Source of the DNA: Lysinibacillus contaminans | GTDB lineage: Bacteria > Bacillota > Bacilli > Bacillales_A > Planococcaceae | Assembly (NCBI RefSeq): GCF_001278945.1 | Contig: NZ_LGRV01000003.1 | Span: 372,001-436,000, forward strand | Direction of reading: 5' to 3' | Length of the DNA: 64,000 nt | In this document: piece by piece, positions 45,984 through 56,437 of the stretch | Layout of the letters: the number at the start of each line of letters is the position of its first letter | Numbering within the stretch: the first letter of the stretch is position 1 | Translations under genes and position numbers: made by a program | Notes under the pieces: generated by a model | Told to the model about the DNA's origin: nothing | What the model saw: the letters and a program-made list of their open reading frames with translations, nothing else | Database searches by the model: none

Positions 45984-46439
45984 ATGAAAAACGTAGCTAA
46001 CCAGCGATATTATTTAGTTCGTGAAGACGTTTTGACAGATGCTATGCAAAAAACTTTGGAGGCGAAACACTTACTTTCAAGTGGTACGGTATCTTCCATA
46101 TGGGATGCGGTAAAGCAAGTAGATTTATCGCGTAGTGCGTTTTACAAATATCGTGATGCTGTTTTTCCTTTCCACTCTATTGTGCAAGAACGGATTTTAA
46201 CAATCTTTCTACAGCTTCAGGACCGTAAAGGAACGCTAGCAAAGCTATTGGAAACTGTGACGATCACACATTGTAATGTACTTACAATCCACCAAACAAT
46301 TCCGATTCAAGGTCGTGCAAATGTAACACTGTCACTAGATGTGACGAGCATGAGCTGTGAGTTAGATGATTTAATGCAACAACTAAAACGCCTTGATTTT
46401 GTAGAATCAGCAGAAGTTATTAGTTCAGGTGCATTATAA
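45984..46439 (+). CDS. pheB: ACT-domain protein PheB (UPF0735)
   Basis: A 151-residue protein starting MKNVANQRYYLVREDVLTDA, with an N-terminal helical part and a C-terminal ACT domain (RKGTLAKLLETVTITHCNVLTIHQTIP, about 75-101 in outline) that probably binds an amino acid. It sits before pheA as in B. subtilis. Biochemical function is not established. The SD is TTAGGGGG, and a terminator separates it from pheA. Confidence 0.93.
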   Translation: MKNVANQRYYLVREDVLTDAMQKTLEAKHLLSSGTVSSIWDAVKQVDLSRSAFYKYRDAVFPFHSIVQERILTIFLQLQDRKGTLAKLLETVTITHCNVLTIHQTIPIQGRANVTLSLDVTSMSCELDDLMQQLKRLDFVESAEVISSGAL

Positions 46440-46443
46440 TAGA

Positions 46444-46474
46444 AAAGGGCGCATTCTAGTGCGCCCTTTCTTTT
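46444..46474 (+). terminator. Terminator of obgE-pheB
   Basis: AAAGGGCGCA (46444-46453) pairs perfectly with TGCGCCCTTT (46460-46469), followed by CTTTT. Confidence 0.87.
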
Positions 46475-46542
46475 CACCTATATTTATTAGAAAATTATGA
46501 ATGGTTTATGTGCTACAAGTGGTAGCGAAGGAGGTAATTTCG

Positions 46543-47421
46543 ATGACAAAGCAACAATGGGAAAAACGAGTCGCTTATTTAGGACCAGAAGCATCATTTA
46601 CATATTTAGCGACGAAGGGAATCTTTCCGAATGAATGGCTCGTACCGTGTGCGACAATTCCAGAATGTATTGAGGCAGTGGCAGAGGGCAAGGTGGATTT
46701 AGCGGTAGTGCCGCTTGAAAATGCATTAGAAGGCTCGGTACCATTAACGCTTGATTATTTATTCCACGAGGCTACGCTCTATGTAACAGGGGAACTACAA
46801 TCAAAAATCCAACAACATTTAATGGTCAATAAAGCACAAAAGGAAAACTGGGAATCCATTGAGGGCGTCTATTCGCATCCGCATGCGTTAGCACAATGTC
46901 ATAAGTACTTATTTTACCGTTTTAGCGATGTGCCATTACATCAAACAACATCGACAGCGGCAGCAGCAAAGTACATATCTGAAAATCCGAATGAGTGCAT
47001 CGCGGCAGTTGGGAATGCTTCAGCTGCTGAAAAATATGGTTTAGAAATTGTACAAGCAAACATACATGATTTCCATTTCAACCATACGCGCTTCTTCGTA
47101 TTATCGAAGCAAAATAAACGTCTGCCGCAAGAATTATCAGATAGTCAAGCGAAAACAACCTTTATGATTACCTTACCTACGGATCGTTCAGGAGCACTAC
47201 ACCAAGTGCTATCTGTTTTTGCATGGCGCCAATTAAATTTAAGTAAAATTGAATCTCGGCCTTTAAAAACAGGACTTGGTGATTATTTCTTCATGATTGA
47301 TGTGTTGGCAGATGAAAAAGAGCCGATGATGCGCGGGGCGATGGAGGAGCTAGCTGCTCTTGGTTGCAAAGTGAAGTCCCTTGGCACATACTTTACGTAT
47401 ATTACACCAGAAGAGGTGTGA
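46543..47421 (+). CDS. pheA: Prephenate dehydratase
   Basis: A 292-residue enzyme that converts prephenate to phenylpyruvate. The N-terminal catalytic domain has VAYLGPEASFTYLA (about 10-23), VPLENALEGSV and the key FNHTRFFVLSK (Thr-Arg-Phe motif, about 180). The C-terminal ACT domain (TDRSGALHQVLSVFAWRQLNLSKIESRP, in outline 210-237) gives phenylalanine feedback control, with the ESRP motif intact. The ATG at 46543 follows AAGGAGG; the longer frame from 46501 has no site. Confidence 0.96.
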   Translation: MTKQQWEKRVAYLGPEASFTYLATKGIFPNEWLVPCATIPECIEAVAEGKVDLAVVPLENALEGSVPLTLDYLFHEATLYVTGELQSKIQQHLMVNKAQKENWESIEGVYSHPHALAQCHKYLFYRFSDVPLHQTTSTAAAAKYISENPNECIAAVGNASAAEKYGLEIVQANIHDFHFNHTRFFVLSKQNKRLPQELSDSQAKTTFMITLPTDRSGALHQVLSVFAWRQLNLSKIESRPLKTGLGDYFFMIDVLADEKEPMMRGAMEELAALGCKVKSLGTYFTYITPEEV

Positions 47422-47443
47422 AATTCGGACAGGAGGCGGTTAA

Positions 47444-47833
47444 ATGAGTGGCATACTCTTATTTGACGGTGTTTGTAATTTTTGCGATAGCAGTGTGCAG
47501 TTTATAATGAAGCGAGATAAAGCTGCATATTTTCAGTTTGCTTCGATTCAGAGTGAAGCGGGGCAAGCACTATTTGCGAAATACAAAATTCCAACTGAAG
47601 TGGATAGTGTGATTTTGATTGAAGATGGCCGTGTTTATACGGAGTCCACGGCTGCTTTGAAAATTTGTCGCCATCTAGATGGTGCTTGGCAACTATTCTA
47701 TGCTTTACTCGTTGTACCGCCTTTTATACGTAATCTTTTCTACCGACTCTTTGCGAAAAATCGTTATCGTTTATTTGGACAAAAGGAAGCGTGCATGCTG
47801 CCAACTGCAGAACAAAGAAATCGATTTTTATAA
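47444..47833 (+). CDS. DCC-family (DUF393) thiol-disulfide oxidoreductase
   Basis: A 129-residue protein with the family's opening ILLFDGVCNFCDSSVQFIMKRD, where the DxxCxxC cysteines lie (about residues 7-14). FRLFAKNRYRLFGQKEAC-like features near the C-terminus are typical. Members are predicted redox proteins; the substrate is unknown. The SD is GACAGGAGG. It lies 22 bp after pheA and may be co-transcribed with it. Confidence 0.85.
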   Translation: MSGILLFDGVCNFCDSSVQFIMKRDKAAYFQFASIQSEAGQALFAKYKIPTEVDSVILIEDGRVYTESTAALKICRHLDGAWQLFYALLVVPPFIRNLFYRLFAKNRYRLFGQKEACMLPTAEQRNRFL

Positions 47834-47865
47834 ATAGTGTAACTAAATAGATACCTTTCTTTAAG

Positions 47866-47909
47866 GTCTGTGTAAAAAGTTGAAACAAAACTTTTTACAC
47901 AGACTTTTT
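47866..47909 (+). terminator. Terminator of pheA-DCC gene
   Basis: GTCTGTGTAAAAAGT (47866-47880) pairs perfectly over 15 bp with ACTTTTTACACAGAC (47890-47904), followed by TTTTT. Confidence 0.9.
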
Positions 47910-48062
47910 CATTTATTTAGAATTCAAGGAAGATGTTTACTTTGTGAAATGATTTTCTCGTTTTTTGAACAAAAAAGTGTATAAAGTGACGTTACCTAGC
48001 TTATCTAAACATGCTAAACTATTAAATAAGAGGGTAAATTTGACATAAAAGGGTGTGAAAGT

Positions 48063-49226
48063 ATGCTTTCTTTAGAGACGATAAATGAAATTAAGAAAAT
48101 AGCATCGGCAATAAGTGTAAATGGAGAAATAATCAAAAAGATATTTATTGAAAAATTGCAAAAAAATGTACCTGAGTTATTACATATTTTTTATCAGATT
48201 CTTCAGAAGTCAGGTCGATCCAAAATATCATTGATAGATGCAGTATATAGTGCTGCTATGCAAATTGAGCATATAGATCGATTTGTGCCAGCTGTTATGC
48301 AGGTTGCGCATAAGCATCGGAGTTTAGGTATTCAACCAGAGCATTATCCAATTGTTGGGCAGCATTTAGTAGATTCTATTCAAGAGGCACTTGGTAATCA
48401 AGCGACAGAAGCAGGTATCGCAGCATTACAATTAGCATTTAATCGTATCGCTGATGTGTTTATTCAGGTCGAAAAAGAATTATATCAGGCAGTCGAGCTT
48501 GAGGGTGGTTGGCGTTTGTTTAAGCCGTTTCGCATTGTGAAGAAAGAGCTGAAAAACGATGGAGCGATGGTGCTTTATATCGTGCCGCTTGACGGAAAAA
48601 TTGTACCGGTTACAGAAGCGGGTAAATACGTTTCTGTCCGTATCAAAATGCCAGGTGAAACGTATTTTTTGAATCATCAATATGCAGTTGCCGAAGAAAA
48701 AGAACTCGGTGGTTATGTACTAACGATGTATCCAAGCCTTAACTTTCACATGAATGACCGTGTGACAGATTACATACTGGATGTGGCGATGGAGGGGGAT
48801 ATACTAGAAATTAGTTCTCCAGCAGGTTTGTTTGTGCTAAAGAAAACGGATAACCCGATTGTATTTATATGTGAGGGGATTGGAACGGCGACATTAAAAC
48901 ATTTAGTGGATTCATTGGAGGAGGATATCGAAAATCCGATTATATTCATCCAATATGCACGAAACCAAGAAGTCGTTATTTATCAAGAAGTACTGCAACG
49001 AAAAATGAATCAGTTCATAAATGGCAAGTATGAAGTATCTTATCAAGATAATTATACGGATGGACATTTAGCTATATTGCCAATAACGGCTCATCAAAAA
49101 AATGCAGACATTTATCTTTGTGGCTCCAAGTCATTCATGGATGAGATTGTCGAGCAGTTACACGAGGAAGATGATAATAAAATACAAATCCATCGCACAT
49201 TTTTTGATTCAACGATGTTCCTATGA
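48063..49226 (+). CDS. Divergent flavohemoglobin-like protein
   Basis: A 387-residue protein aligning without gaps to E. coli Hmp over the globin part, then to the ferredoxin-reductase FAD and NAD domains. The proximal heme histidine is kept (His85 in VAHKHRSL) with Tyr95 of PEHYPIVG. The distal pocket is changed: Hmp's B10 Tyr29 is Ile29 (KKIFIEKL) and E7 Gln53 is Ser53 (SGRSKI). The FAD motif RQYS reads HQYA (NHQYAVA), the NAD loop GVGxTP reads GIGTAT, and the C-terminal CFGP reads FFDS. It is therefore unlikely to be a normal NO dioxygenase. ATG after AAAAGGGTGTG. It is monocistronic. Confidence 0.82.
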   Translation: MLSLETINEIKKIASAISVNGEIIKKIFIEKLQKNVPELLHIFYQILQKSGRSKISLIDAVYSAAMQIEHIDRFVPAVMQVAHKHRSLGIQPEHYPIVGQHLVDSIQEALGNQATEAGIAALQLAFNRIADVFIQVEKELYQAVELEGGWRLFKPFRIVKKELKNDGAMVLYIVPLDGKIVPVTEAGKYVSVRIKMPGETYFLNHQYAVAEEKELGGYVLTMYPSLNFHMNDRVTDYILDVAMEGDILEISSPAGLFVLKKTDNPIVFICEGIGTATLKHLVDSLEEDIENPIIFIQYARNQEVVIYQEVLQRKMNQFINGKYEVSYQDNYTDGHLAILPITAHQKNADIYLCGSKSFMDEIVEQLHEEDDNKIQIHRTFFDSTMFL

Positions 49227-49264
49227 AAAAGAGGTTGTCTCAAAAGTCATTTAAGACAACCTCT
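49225..49264 (-). terminator. Terminator of niaR
   Basis: AGAGGTTGTCT (49230-49240) pairs perfectly with AGACAACCTCT (49254-49264). On the minus strand it is followed by TTTTT. The stem abuts the flavohemoglobin stop and may end that transcript as well. Confidence 0.8.
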
Positions 49265-49312
49265 ATCTACATGGCAAGCGTAGCCGACAGCCACTGTTCT
49301 ATAGTTGTAAGA

Positions 49313-49846
49313 CTATTGTTCATTCACTAAATAGCCTTTGCTACGTAATGCATTTTCAATGACATCTAAAATTTCAGTGGAAGGTGCAGAAATGACGTGC
49401 AAATGTGTACCCCCAGTAAGTTCTGATAAGTAACTAGCCTTTGTATCTTGAACACGCTGTACAAATTTATCTACATCATATCGATTAGATACCATAATGG
49501 AAGCTGTAATATCGCCGTATATGGGATGTTCAACAATGACGTTCTTTACCGTACCGCCACGGTCGACAATTGTTAGTAGCTCATCTTTCGCATCTTCTGA
49601 AGAGTGGAAACATGCAATTGTACGTTCCACAGTTTGACTAAGCTGATCAGGATGCATATATAGGTAGCCTTGGCTTGTCGCAATAATTGGTTCGTTTCGT
49701 GCTTTTAAGAGCGTCATGTCATTAACAATAACTTGTCTAGAAACATTTGCAAATTTCGCTAAATCTGTTCCAGTAATCGGTGTCTTGCTTTTTTTTAATT
49801 GTGTAAGTAGTTGCAGTCGGCGTTCTTCGCCTAACATTTTTTTCAT
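49313..49846 (-). CDS. niaR: NAD biosynthesis transcriptional repressor NiaR (YrxA)
   Basis: A 177-residue regulator with an N-terminal winged helix-turn-helix (GTDLAKFANVSRQVIVNDMTLL, about residues 26-47 in outline) and the C-terminal 3H domain, whose conserved histidines are visible in ACFHSSEDAK, VIVEHPIYG and GGTHLHVISAP. In B. subtilis it uses nicotinic acid as co-repressor of nad genes. The nadBCA and nifS genes that adjoin it there are absent here. The SD is GAGGTGATC. Confidence 0.9.
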   Translation of the reverse strand: MKKMLGEERRLQLLTQLKKSKTPITGTDLAKFANVSRQVIVNDMTLLKARNEPIIATSQGYLYMHPDQLSQTVERTIACFHSSEDAKDELLTIVDRGGTVKNVIVEHPIYGDITASIMVSNRYDVDKFVQRVQDTKASYLSELTGGTHLHVISAPSTEILDVIENALRSKGYLVNEQ

Positions 49847-49954
49847 AAGAGATCACCTCTGCTAGTAATGAAGGAAATGAATTCCTTAGTGATTAGTGTA
49901 ACATGAAGCTTTTGGGTAATGCGTGATTTTTTTGTATCCAATTGGAGATTCGCA

Positions 49955-49963
49955 CATATGATA
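49955..49963 (+). promoter_or_regulatory. Candidate sigma-E/sigma-K -10 element of safA
   Basis: CATATGATA matches the sigma-K -10 pattern CATAnnnTA and is near sigma-E's CATACA-T. It lies 25 bp before the SD of the SafA-type gene. The -35 is not distinctive. Sporulation control of the gene fits. Confidence 0.4.
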
Positions 49964-49987
49964 CGAAGAGAGGAAGGGAGGAAGAAA

Positions 49988-50950
49988 GTGCGTATTCATA
50001 TTGTTCAAAAGGGAGATACATTGTGGAAGATTGCGAAAGAGTACGGCATTTCGTTTGAAGATTTGAAACGGCTCAATGTCCATCTTGCCAACCCCGATTA
50101 TATTGTGCCCGGCATGGAAATTATTTTGCCTGAAAGAATACACAAAGAAGCACCAGTTCAACCAAAGCATCATGTAAAGGAAGGTGTTAAAAAGGAGGTG
50201 CCAAAACCTACCCCACCCCCAGCACCTGCACCACCGGCAAGACCAGCACCTATGCCAATGCCTGAGCCACAAATGATCCCAATTCCATTCCCGATGCCAA
50301 TGCCGATGCCTATGCAGCAACCACCGATGATGTGGATGCAACAGCCTTTAGAGATGAATTGGAATCAGCAATTAGTCATGCCGCAAATGGAACACCCAGC
50401 TTTACCACCAATCCATATTCAGACACCAGCACCAGCACCACCGCCAGTTTCTAAACCAACTCCAGCACCAGCACCAGCACCTCAACCATCAATGCCACCA
50501 ATGCATATCATGCCACAAATGCCACATGTACCACATTGTCCGAGTTGCCATCAACCACCAATGCACATCATGCCACAAATGCCAATGATGCCACATTGTT
50601 CGAGTTGTCACCAACCTATACACCATCAGATGATGTGGCATATGCCGCCGATGGCAATGCCGATGCCACACCAAGGAATGCATATGCCAATGCATCAACA
50701 AGAGGCACCATACCAAATGCCTGCCTGTGATATGGTAGGGGCTGGTCATTTACAAGAGTCGAGCTCATTTTCTTCATTATTTAATGTAAATAATGCACAC
50801 AACCATCAGATGAATCAGCCTTGTGGACCGCCGCCGATGATGCCGAATTGGCAAGTTGATCAATGTCAGTGTCCACCGCCATGCCCACCATTTGCGCCGG
50901 GGATGCCACCGCAATTTTTTCCAGGTGGGATGACGCCTTATCGATGGTGA
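49988..50950 (+). CDS. safA: SafA-type spore coat assembly protein (LysM, Met/Pro/His-rich)
   Basis: A 320-residue protein. The N-terminal LysM domain (IHIVQKGDTLWKIAKEYGIS, about residues 3-22, then NPDYIVPGMEIILPE to about 50) binds peptidoglycan and in SafA anchors the inner coat to the cortex. The rest is low-complexity and very rich in Pro, Met, His and Gln, with runs of PMPMP type and two near-copies of MHIMPQMP followed by PHCxSCHQP (CxxC pairs). The C-terminus has further Cys-Pro clusters (QCQCPPPCPP). The GTG at 49988 follows GGGAGG; the ORF could extend upstream to 49919 through a promoter-like region. It is 4 bp before the kinase-like gene. Confidence 0.82.
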   Translation: MRIHIVQKGDTLWKIAKEYGISFEDLKRLNVHLANPDYIVPGMEIILPERIHKEAPVQPKHHVKEGVKKEVPKPTPPPAPAPPARPAPMPMPEPQMIPIPFPMPMPMPMQQPPMMWMQQPLEMNWNQQLVMPQMEHPALPPIHIQTPAPAPPPVSKPTPAPAPAPQPSMPPMHIMPQMPHVPHCPSCHQPPMHIMPQMPMMPHCSSCHQPIHHQMMWHMPPMAMPMPHQGMHMPMHQQEAPYQMPACDMVGAGHLQESSSFSSLFNVNNAHNHQMNQPCGPPPMMPNWQVDQCQCPPPCPPFAPGMPPQFFPGGMTPYRW

Positions 50951-50954
50951 GAAC

Positions 50955-51818
50955 GTGTATATTGTTGAAGAGTTAAAACCGAATATTTGGAAATATAAAT
51001 ATCGGTCGGATTATTATTTTGTGAAAAGAGCGAAGCAATTAGAAGTTGCTGAAAAAGTAAAGAAGATTCATCAGCAATTAGCTCAGTTTGAGCCTTCGCT
51101 TGCTTTGCCGTTAGTACCGAGTGATGATGAACAACTTATTGTACAATTATGGCAAGAAGGTAGTCATAGTGCGGATTTTTCGCAAAAAAAAGATCGAAAG
51201 CAAGCGCTTGATTTATTAATTTCACTGCATGACACGTCTAAAAATGTAGCATGGAATCAAGTGCCTGGTTTGTATCAGCACTCACAGCTCTTAAAATGGC
51301 AAATGCGTTTAATGCGCTTTAAAAGTCGTCGTAAGGAGTTGCGTGCGTTTTTAACGAAGGAAGAGGTTACACAAATACTTCAATATGCTGAAAAAGCTAT
51401 ACGACTTATTGAAATGGAAGATGTTCAGGAAAAGGAATTAACGCTTTTGCATGGAGATGTGGTGCATCACAATTTTTTATGGTGTACTGATGGTAAATTG
51501 CGTTTTATTGATTTTGATTTAGCCCATTTAGGTGAGCCGGATGACGAATATATTTTATGGTTGCACCGTGTGTTACCCGCGGTGGATTATGATTTAGAGA
51601 AAGTATTGGCTGAATTACCAAAACTTAAGCGCTTAGATAAAAGAAAACTACATCGTTTGAAATTTCCTAATGAGCTATTACGTGAATGGTTGTATGTGTT
51701 GGATTTACCTCTAAATCAACAAATAGTGTTTTTAGATTATTTACTTCCATTTACAAAAAGAGCGCTCACATATTGGCCAAGACTGTGGTACGACAGCGAT
51801 AGATTTGCAGAGACATAA
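50955..51818 (+). CDS. CotS/YsxE-like kinase-fold spore protein
   Basis: A 287-residue protein of the aminoglycoside phosphotransferase/choline kinase fold. The catalytic loop LLHGDVVHHNFL (HGDxxxxN, about residues 164-175) and the DFD motif (FIDFDLAHLG, about 183) are intact, so it could be catalytic. B. subtilis has a relative, YsxE, directly after spoVID; here it follows the SafA-type gene instead. A coat-associated kinase role is inferred from context. The start is GTG (50955) with a weak site (GGTGAG), 4 bp after the safA stop. Confidence 0.75.
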   Translation: MYIVEELKPNIWKYKYRSDYYFVKRAKQLEVAEKVKKIHQQLAQFEPSLALPLVPSDDEQLIVQLWQEGSHSADFSQKKDRKQALDLLISLHDTSKNVAWNQVPGLYQHSQLLKWQMRLMRFKSRRKELRAFLTKEEVTQILQYAEKAIRLIEMEDVQEKELTLLHGDVVHHNFLWCTDGKLRFIDFDLAHLGEPDDEYILWLHRVLPAVDYDLEKVLAELPKLKRLDKRKLHRLKFPNELLREWLYVLDLPLNQQIVFLDYLLPFTKRALTYWPRLWYDSDRFAET

Positions 51819-51838
51819 TATCATACGAAAATAGCTGA

Positions 51839-51870
51839 GAGTGGTCGTCGATATGACGGTCACTCTTTTT
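51839..51870 (+). terminator. Terminator of safA-kinase operon
   Basis: GAGTGGTCGTC (51839-51849) pairs with GACGGTCACTC (51855-51865) with two G-U pairs, followed by TTTTT. Confidence 0.82.
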
Positions 51871-51967
51871 CGTGTCGGGTGTAGGCGGGTGCTTTTGCCT
51901 TTTCTTTTTGTCGAGCATTCGTTCGCTATATGCTATAATCGATAACGATGAATGTGAGGGATTTTAT

Positions 51968-52588
51968 ATGTATGATTATTTAAAAGGACAAGTAACACGT
52001 ATTACGCCTGAATATATTGTGCTTGAGCAACAAGGGATTGGTTGGCAGTTAAATACCCCAAATCCATTTGCTTTTCGTACAAGTGCAACAGAGCAACAAA
52101 TTTATGTCCATTTGCATGTGCGTGAGGATGCACAACTTTTATATGGTTTTCCCACTTTAGATCAACGTGAGCTATTTCGCAAACTGATTTTAGTGTCAGG
52201 CATTGGACCAAAGGGAGCACTGGCTATTTTAGCGACAGGTAATCCGCAGCAGGTTATTAGTGCGATTGAACGCGAAGATGAGGCATTTTTAGTGAAATTC
52301 CCTGGAGTTGGGAAGAAGACTGCTCGTCAAATGATACTCGATTTAAAAGGCAAGCTAGGCGCACTTTTAGACACGATTGAATTGCCAAGCACGGAGAATG
52401 AGTTACCGTTATTTGGCGTTAATCCACATAAACATGAATTAGAAGAAGCGTTACTCGCATTAATGGCGCTTGGCTATTCTGAAAAAGAACTGGAAAAAAT
52501 CCGTCCACTGCTTGAAGATAATGAAAAGCTACAAACAACAGATGCGTATATGAAACAGGCATTACAATTACTATTGAAATTGACATAA
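51968..52588 (+). CDS. ruvA: Holliday junction DNA helicase subunit RuvA
   Basis: A 206-residue junction-binding protein. It starts MYDYLKGQVTRITPEYIVLEQ, has the OB fold, two HhH motifs (LVSGIGPKGALAIL near 75 and FPGVGKKTARQMILDLK near 110) and the C-terminal helical RuvB-contact domain. The ATG at 51968 follows TGAGGG; the longer frame starting at 51872 was rejected. It is 18 bp before ruvB. Confidence 0.96.
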   Translation: MYDYLKGQVTRITPEYIVLEQQGIGWQLNTPNPFAFRTSATEQQIYVHLHVREDAQLLYGFPTLDQRELFRKLILVSGIGPKGALAILATGNPQQVISAIEREDEAFLVKFPGVGKKTARQMILDLKGKLGALLDTIELPSTENELPLFGVNPHKHELEEALLALMALGYSEKELEKIRPLLEDNEKLQTTDAYMKQALQLLLKLT

Positions 52589-52606
52589 CGAAAGGAGGGT
52601 GAGCTC

Positions 52607-53611
52607 ATGTCGGAACGTATAATTGATGGTGAAGCTGGTACTTTTGATGAACAATTTGAATTATCCTTACGTCCACAGCGCCTGTCGCAGTATATTGGAC
52701 AACATAAGGTAAAAGAAAATCTGCAAATTTTCATTGAAGCGGCAAAGCTTCGTCAGGAAAGTTTAGATCATGTGCTCTTGTATGGTCCTCCTGGGCTTGG
52801 TAAGACGACACTAGCTGTTGTGATTGCCAATGAGATGAACGTCAATGTGCGTATGACGAGTGGTCCAGCTATTGAGCGACCTGGGGATTTAGCGGCGATT
52901 TTAAGCTCGCTTGAACCGGGAGATGTATTATTTATCGATGAAATCCATCGTCTTCCTCGCGCAATTGAGGAAGTGTTGTACCCAGCTATGGAAGATTTCT
53001 GTCTAGATATCGTTGTCGGAAAAGGTCCGGAGGCACGTTCTGTACGACTAGATTTACCACCGTTTACACTTGTTGGCGCAACAACTAGAGCAGGGGCTTT
53101 ATCGGCACCACTACGAGATCGCTTTGGTGTGCTTTTACGTTTAGAATATTATGATGATGCTTCGCTTGCTGAAATCGTTATGCGTAGCGCGCATTTATTC
53201 GAAGTGGATATTGACAAAGAAGCGGCTGGAGAAATGTCGAGACGTTCACGGGGGACACCACGTATTGCGAATCGTTTATTGAAGCGAGTGCGAGATTATG
53301 CACAAGTTCTTGGAGATGGTATGATAACTGTGGGGCTCGCGAAACAAGCACTTGAGTTGTTACAAGTCGATCCGAGAGGGCTCGATAATATTGACAATAA
53401 ACTTGTGACTAATATGATTGAGCGCTTTCGTGGAGGTCCAGTAGGTTTAGATACATTGGCAGCATCCATTGGTGAAGAACGCGTGACGATTGAGGATGTG
53501 TACGAGCCATATTTAATGCAAATTGGCTTTATCCAACGTACACCAAGAGGGCGCGTTGCCACACATCTTGCCTACGAACATTTTGGATATGAATATCCTC
53601 AACAAACATAG
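52607..53611 (+). CDS. ruvB: Holliday junction DNA helicase subunit RuvB
   Basis: A 334-residue AAA+ motor for branch migration. Walker A is [13 protein letters not shown] (about residues 56-68), Walker B region [22 protein letters not shown], sensor 1 [18 protein letters not shown] and the C-terminal winged helix are all present. The SD is AAAGGAGGGTG. Confidence 0.97.
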   Translation: MSERIIDGEAGTFDEQFELSLRPQRLSQYIGQHKVKENLQIFIEAAKLRQESLDHVLLYGPPGLGKTTLAVVIANEMNVNVRMTSGPAIERPGDLAAILSSLEPGDVLFIDEIHRLPRAIEEVLYPAMEDFCLDIVVGKGPEARSVRLDLPPFTLVGATTRAGALSAPLRDRFGVLLRLEYYDDASLAEIVMRSAHLFEVDIDKEAAGEMSRRSRGTPRIANRLLKRVRDYAQVLGDGMITVGLAKQALELLQVDPRGLDNIDNKLVTNMIERFRGGPVGLDTLAASIGEERVTIEDVYEPYLMQIGFIQRTPRGRVATHLAYEHFGYEYPQQT

Positions 53612-53629
53612 AAGAAGGAAGTATTTACA

Positions 53630-54670
53630 ATGCGTGTAGAAGATTTTGATTTTGAATTACCAGAGGAACTAATTGCGCAAACACCACTTATGGACCGTAC
53701 GGCAAGCCGTTTAATGGTTGTTACACCAGGTTCAGAAAAAGTGGAACATCATCAATTTGCGCATATTTTAGATGAGCTGCATGCAGGAGACTGCCTCGTG
53801 TTAAATGATACGCGTGTGTTACCAGCTCGTTTAATGGGTGTAAAAGAGGAAACAGGTGCACATATTGAAGTACTGCTGTTAAAACAAACGGCAGGTACGG
53901 ATGAATGGGAAACACTTGTGAAGCCTGCAAAACGTGTGAAAATCGGTACAGTGGTTACATTCGGTGATGGTTTACTGACTGCCACATGTACAGGTGAATT
54001 AGAACATGGCGGTCGCCTGTTCGAGTTTAAATATGACGGTATTTTTTATGAAATTTTAGAGCAGCTTGGTGAAATGCCACTGCCTCCGTATATTCGTGAA
54101 AAATTAGATGACCAAGAACGCTATCAAACGGTATATGCTAAAGAGCGCGGTTCTGCAGCAGCACCAACAGCTGGTCTTCATTTCACAGAAGAATTATTGG
54201 AACAAGTAAAAGCAAAAGGTGTAGAGATTGTTTTCATTACACTGCATGTTGGGCTTGGAACATTCCGTCCGGTAAGTGTAGATTCCATTGAAAACCACGC
54301 AATGCATTCTGAGTTTTATAGTGTCACGGAGGAAGCGGCTGAGGCGATTAACCGTGTCAAAGCAAACGGTGGTAATATCGTAGCTGTCGGTACAACTTCT
54401 ACACGTACATTAGAAACAATTGGCTCAAAATATGACGGAGAAGTGCGAGCAGAGCAAGGGTGGACTTCTATCTTCATTTACCCAGGGTATGAATTTACAG
54501 TCGTAGATGGTTTAATTACAAACTTCCATTTACCAAAATCAACACTCGTAATGCTTGTGAGTACGCTTGCGACACAAGAAACCATTTTAAGTGCATACAA
54601 CCAAGCGGTGGAAGAAAAATATCGCTTCTTTAGTTTTGGCGATGCGATGTTTATTCGACCAAAAAAGTAA
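53630..54670 (+). CDS. queA: S-adenosylmethionine:tRNA ribosyltransferase-isomerase
   Basis: A 346-residue enzyme that adds the epoxycyclopentane of queuosine to tRNA using SAM. It opens [20 protein letters not shown] and has the blocks [11 protein letters not shown] (about 62), [10 protein letters not shown] (about 178) and [16 protein letters not shown] (about 302). It lies between ruvB and tgt, the standard ruvAB-queA-tgt order. A hairpin terminator separates it from tgt. Confidence 0.97.
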   Translation: MRVEDFDFELPEELIAQTPLMDRTASRLMVVTPGSEKVEHHQFAHILDELHAGDCLVLNDTRVLPARLMGVKEETGAHIEVLLLKQTAGTDEWETLVKPAKRVKIGTVVTFGDGLLTATCTGELEHGGRLFEFKYDGIFYEILEQLGEMPLPPYIREKLDDQERYQTVYAKERGSAAAPTAGLHFTEELLEQVKAKGVEIVFITLHVGLGTFRPVSVDSIENHAMHSEFYSVTEEAAEAINRVKANGGNIVAVGTTSTRTLETIGSKYDGEVRAEQGWTSIFIYPGYEFTVVDGLITNFHLPKSTLVMLVSTLATQETILSAYNQAVEEKYRFFSFGDAMFIRPKK

Positions 54671-54703
54671 TTAACATTTGTAATCAGTGGAAATCAGTCT
54701 AAG

Positions 54704-55934
<1,231 letters not shown>

Positions 55935-56064
55935 TTCTAAGCGTAATTTTACCTTTACTAGAAAAATGTTATGTAAAATAGAATTTTTTTGTGGTTTGAC
56001 ATCGCTTTTTTAGGGTAGAATGGTCTATACTAAGAAAGTGTGAAATAGAAAGGGGGCAAGAACT

Positions 56065-56340
56065 GTGGATCAATTATTAGGTTTATTACCAATTTTATTG
56101 ATGTTCGTTGCGATGTGGTTTATTTTAATCCGCCCTGCTAAAAAAAGACAGCAGGAAACACAAAATATGCAAAGCAGTCTGCAACGTGGAGATAAGATTG
56201 TTACAATCGGTGGCTTACACGGTGTTGTAGATACAATCGAGGATACAGTTGTAACATTAAACATTGCTGATAATGTACGTGTGAAATTCGATCGTCAAGC
56301 AATCGGCCGTATTGTTAATGACGACTTATTAAAGAAATAA
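56065..56340 (+). CDS. yajC: Preprotein translocase subunit YajC
   Basis: A 91-residue protein with one N-terminal membrane helix (LLGLLPILLMFVAMWFILI, about residues 4-22), then the conserved RPAKKRQQETQNM and a small beta domain (GDKIVTIGGLHGVVDTI). It associates with SecDF in the Sec translocon. The start is GTG (56065) after AAAGGGGGC. A terminator follows. Confidence 0.95.
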   Translation: MDQLLGLLPILLMFVAMWFILIRPAKKRQQETQNMQSSLQRGDKIVTIGGLHGVVDTIEDTVVTLNIADNVRVKFDRQAIGRIVNDDLLKK

Positions 56341-56345
56341 TAATG

Positions 56346-56391
56346 AAAAGACTTACGATATGTATGAACATGTTGTAAGTCTTTTTTTGTA
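56346..56391 (+). terminator. Terminator of yajC
   Basis: AAAAGACTTAC (56346-56356) pairs with GTAAGTCTTTT (56375-56385), followed by a T-run. Confidence 0.85.
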
Positions 56392-56437
56392 TAAAAAATG
56401 ATGAGTAAGGTCACCTTGATAGTATGGGGGTGCCTGT

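Noticed and set aside
50245..50720. Repetitive DNA considered as a possible CRISPR or tandem array
   Set aside because: The repeats are in frame, coding for Pro/Met/His units of the SafA-type protein, with irregular unit length and no spacers.
50489..50749. His/Trp-rich minus-strand frame inside safA
   Set aside because: Reverse reading of the CCA/ATG-rich repeat tail; a by-product of low complexity.
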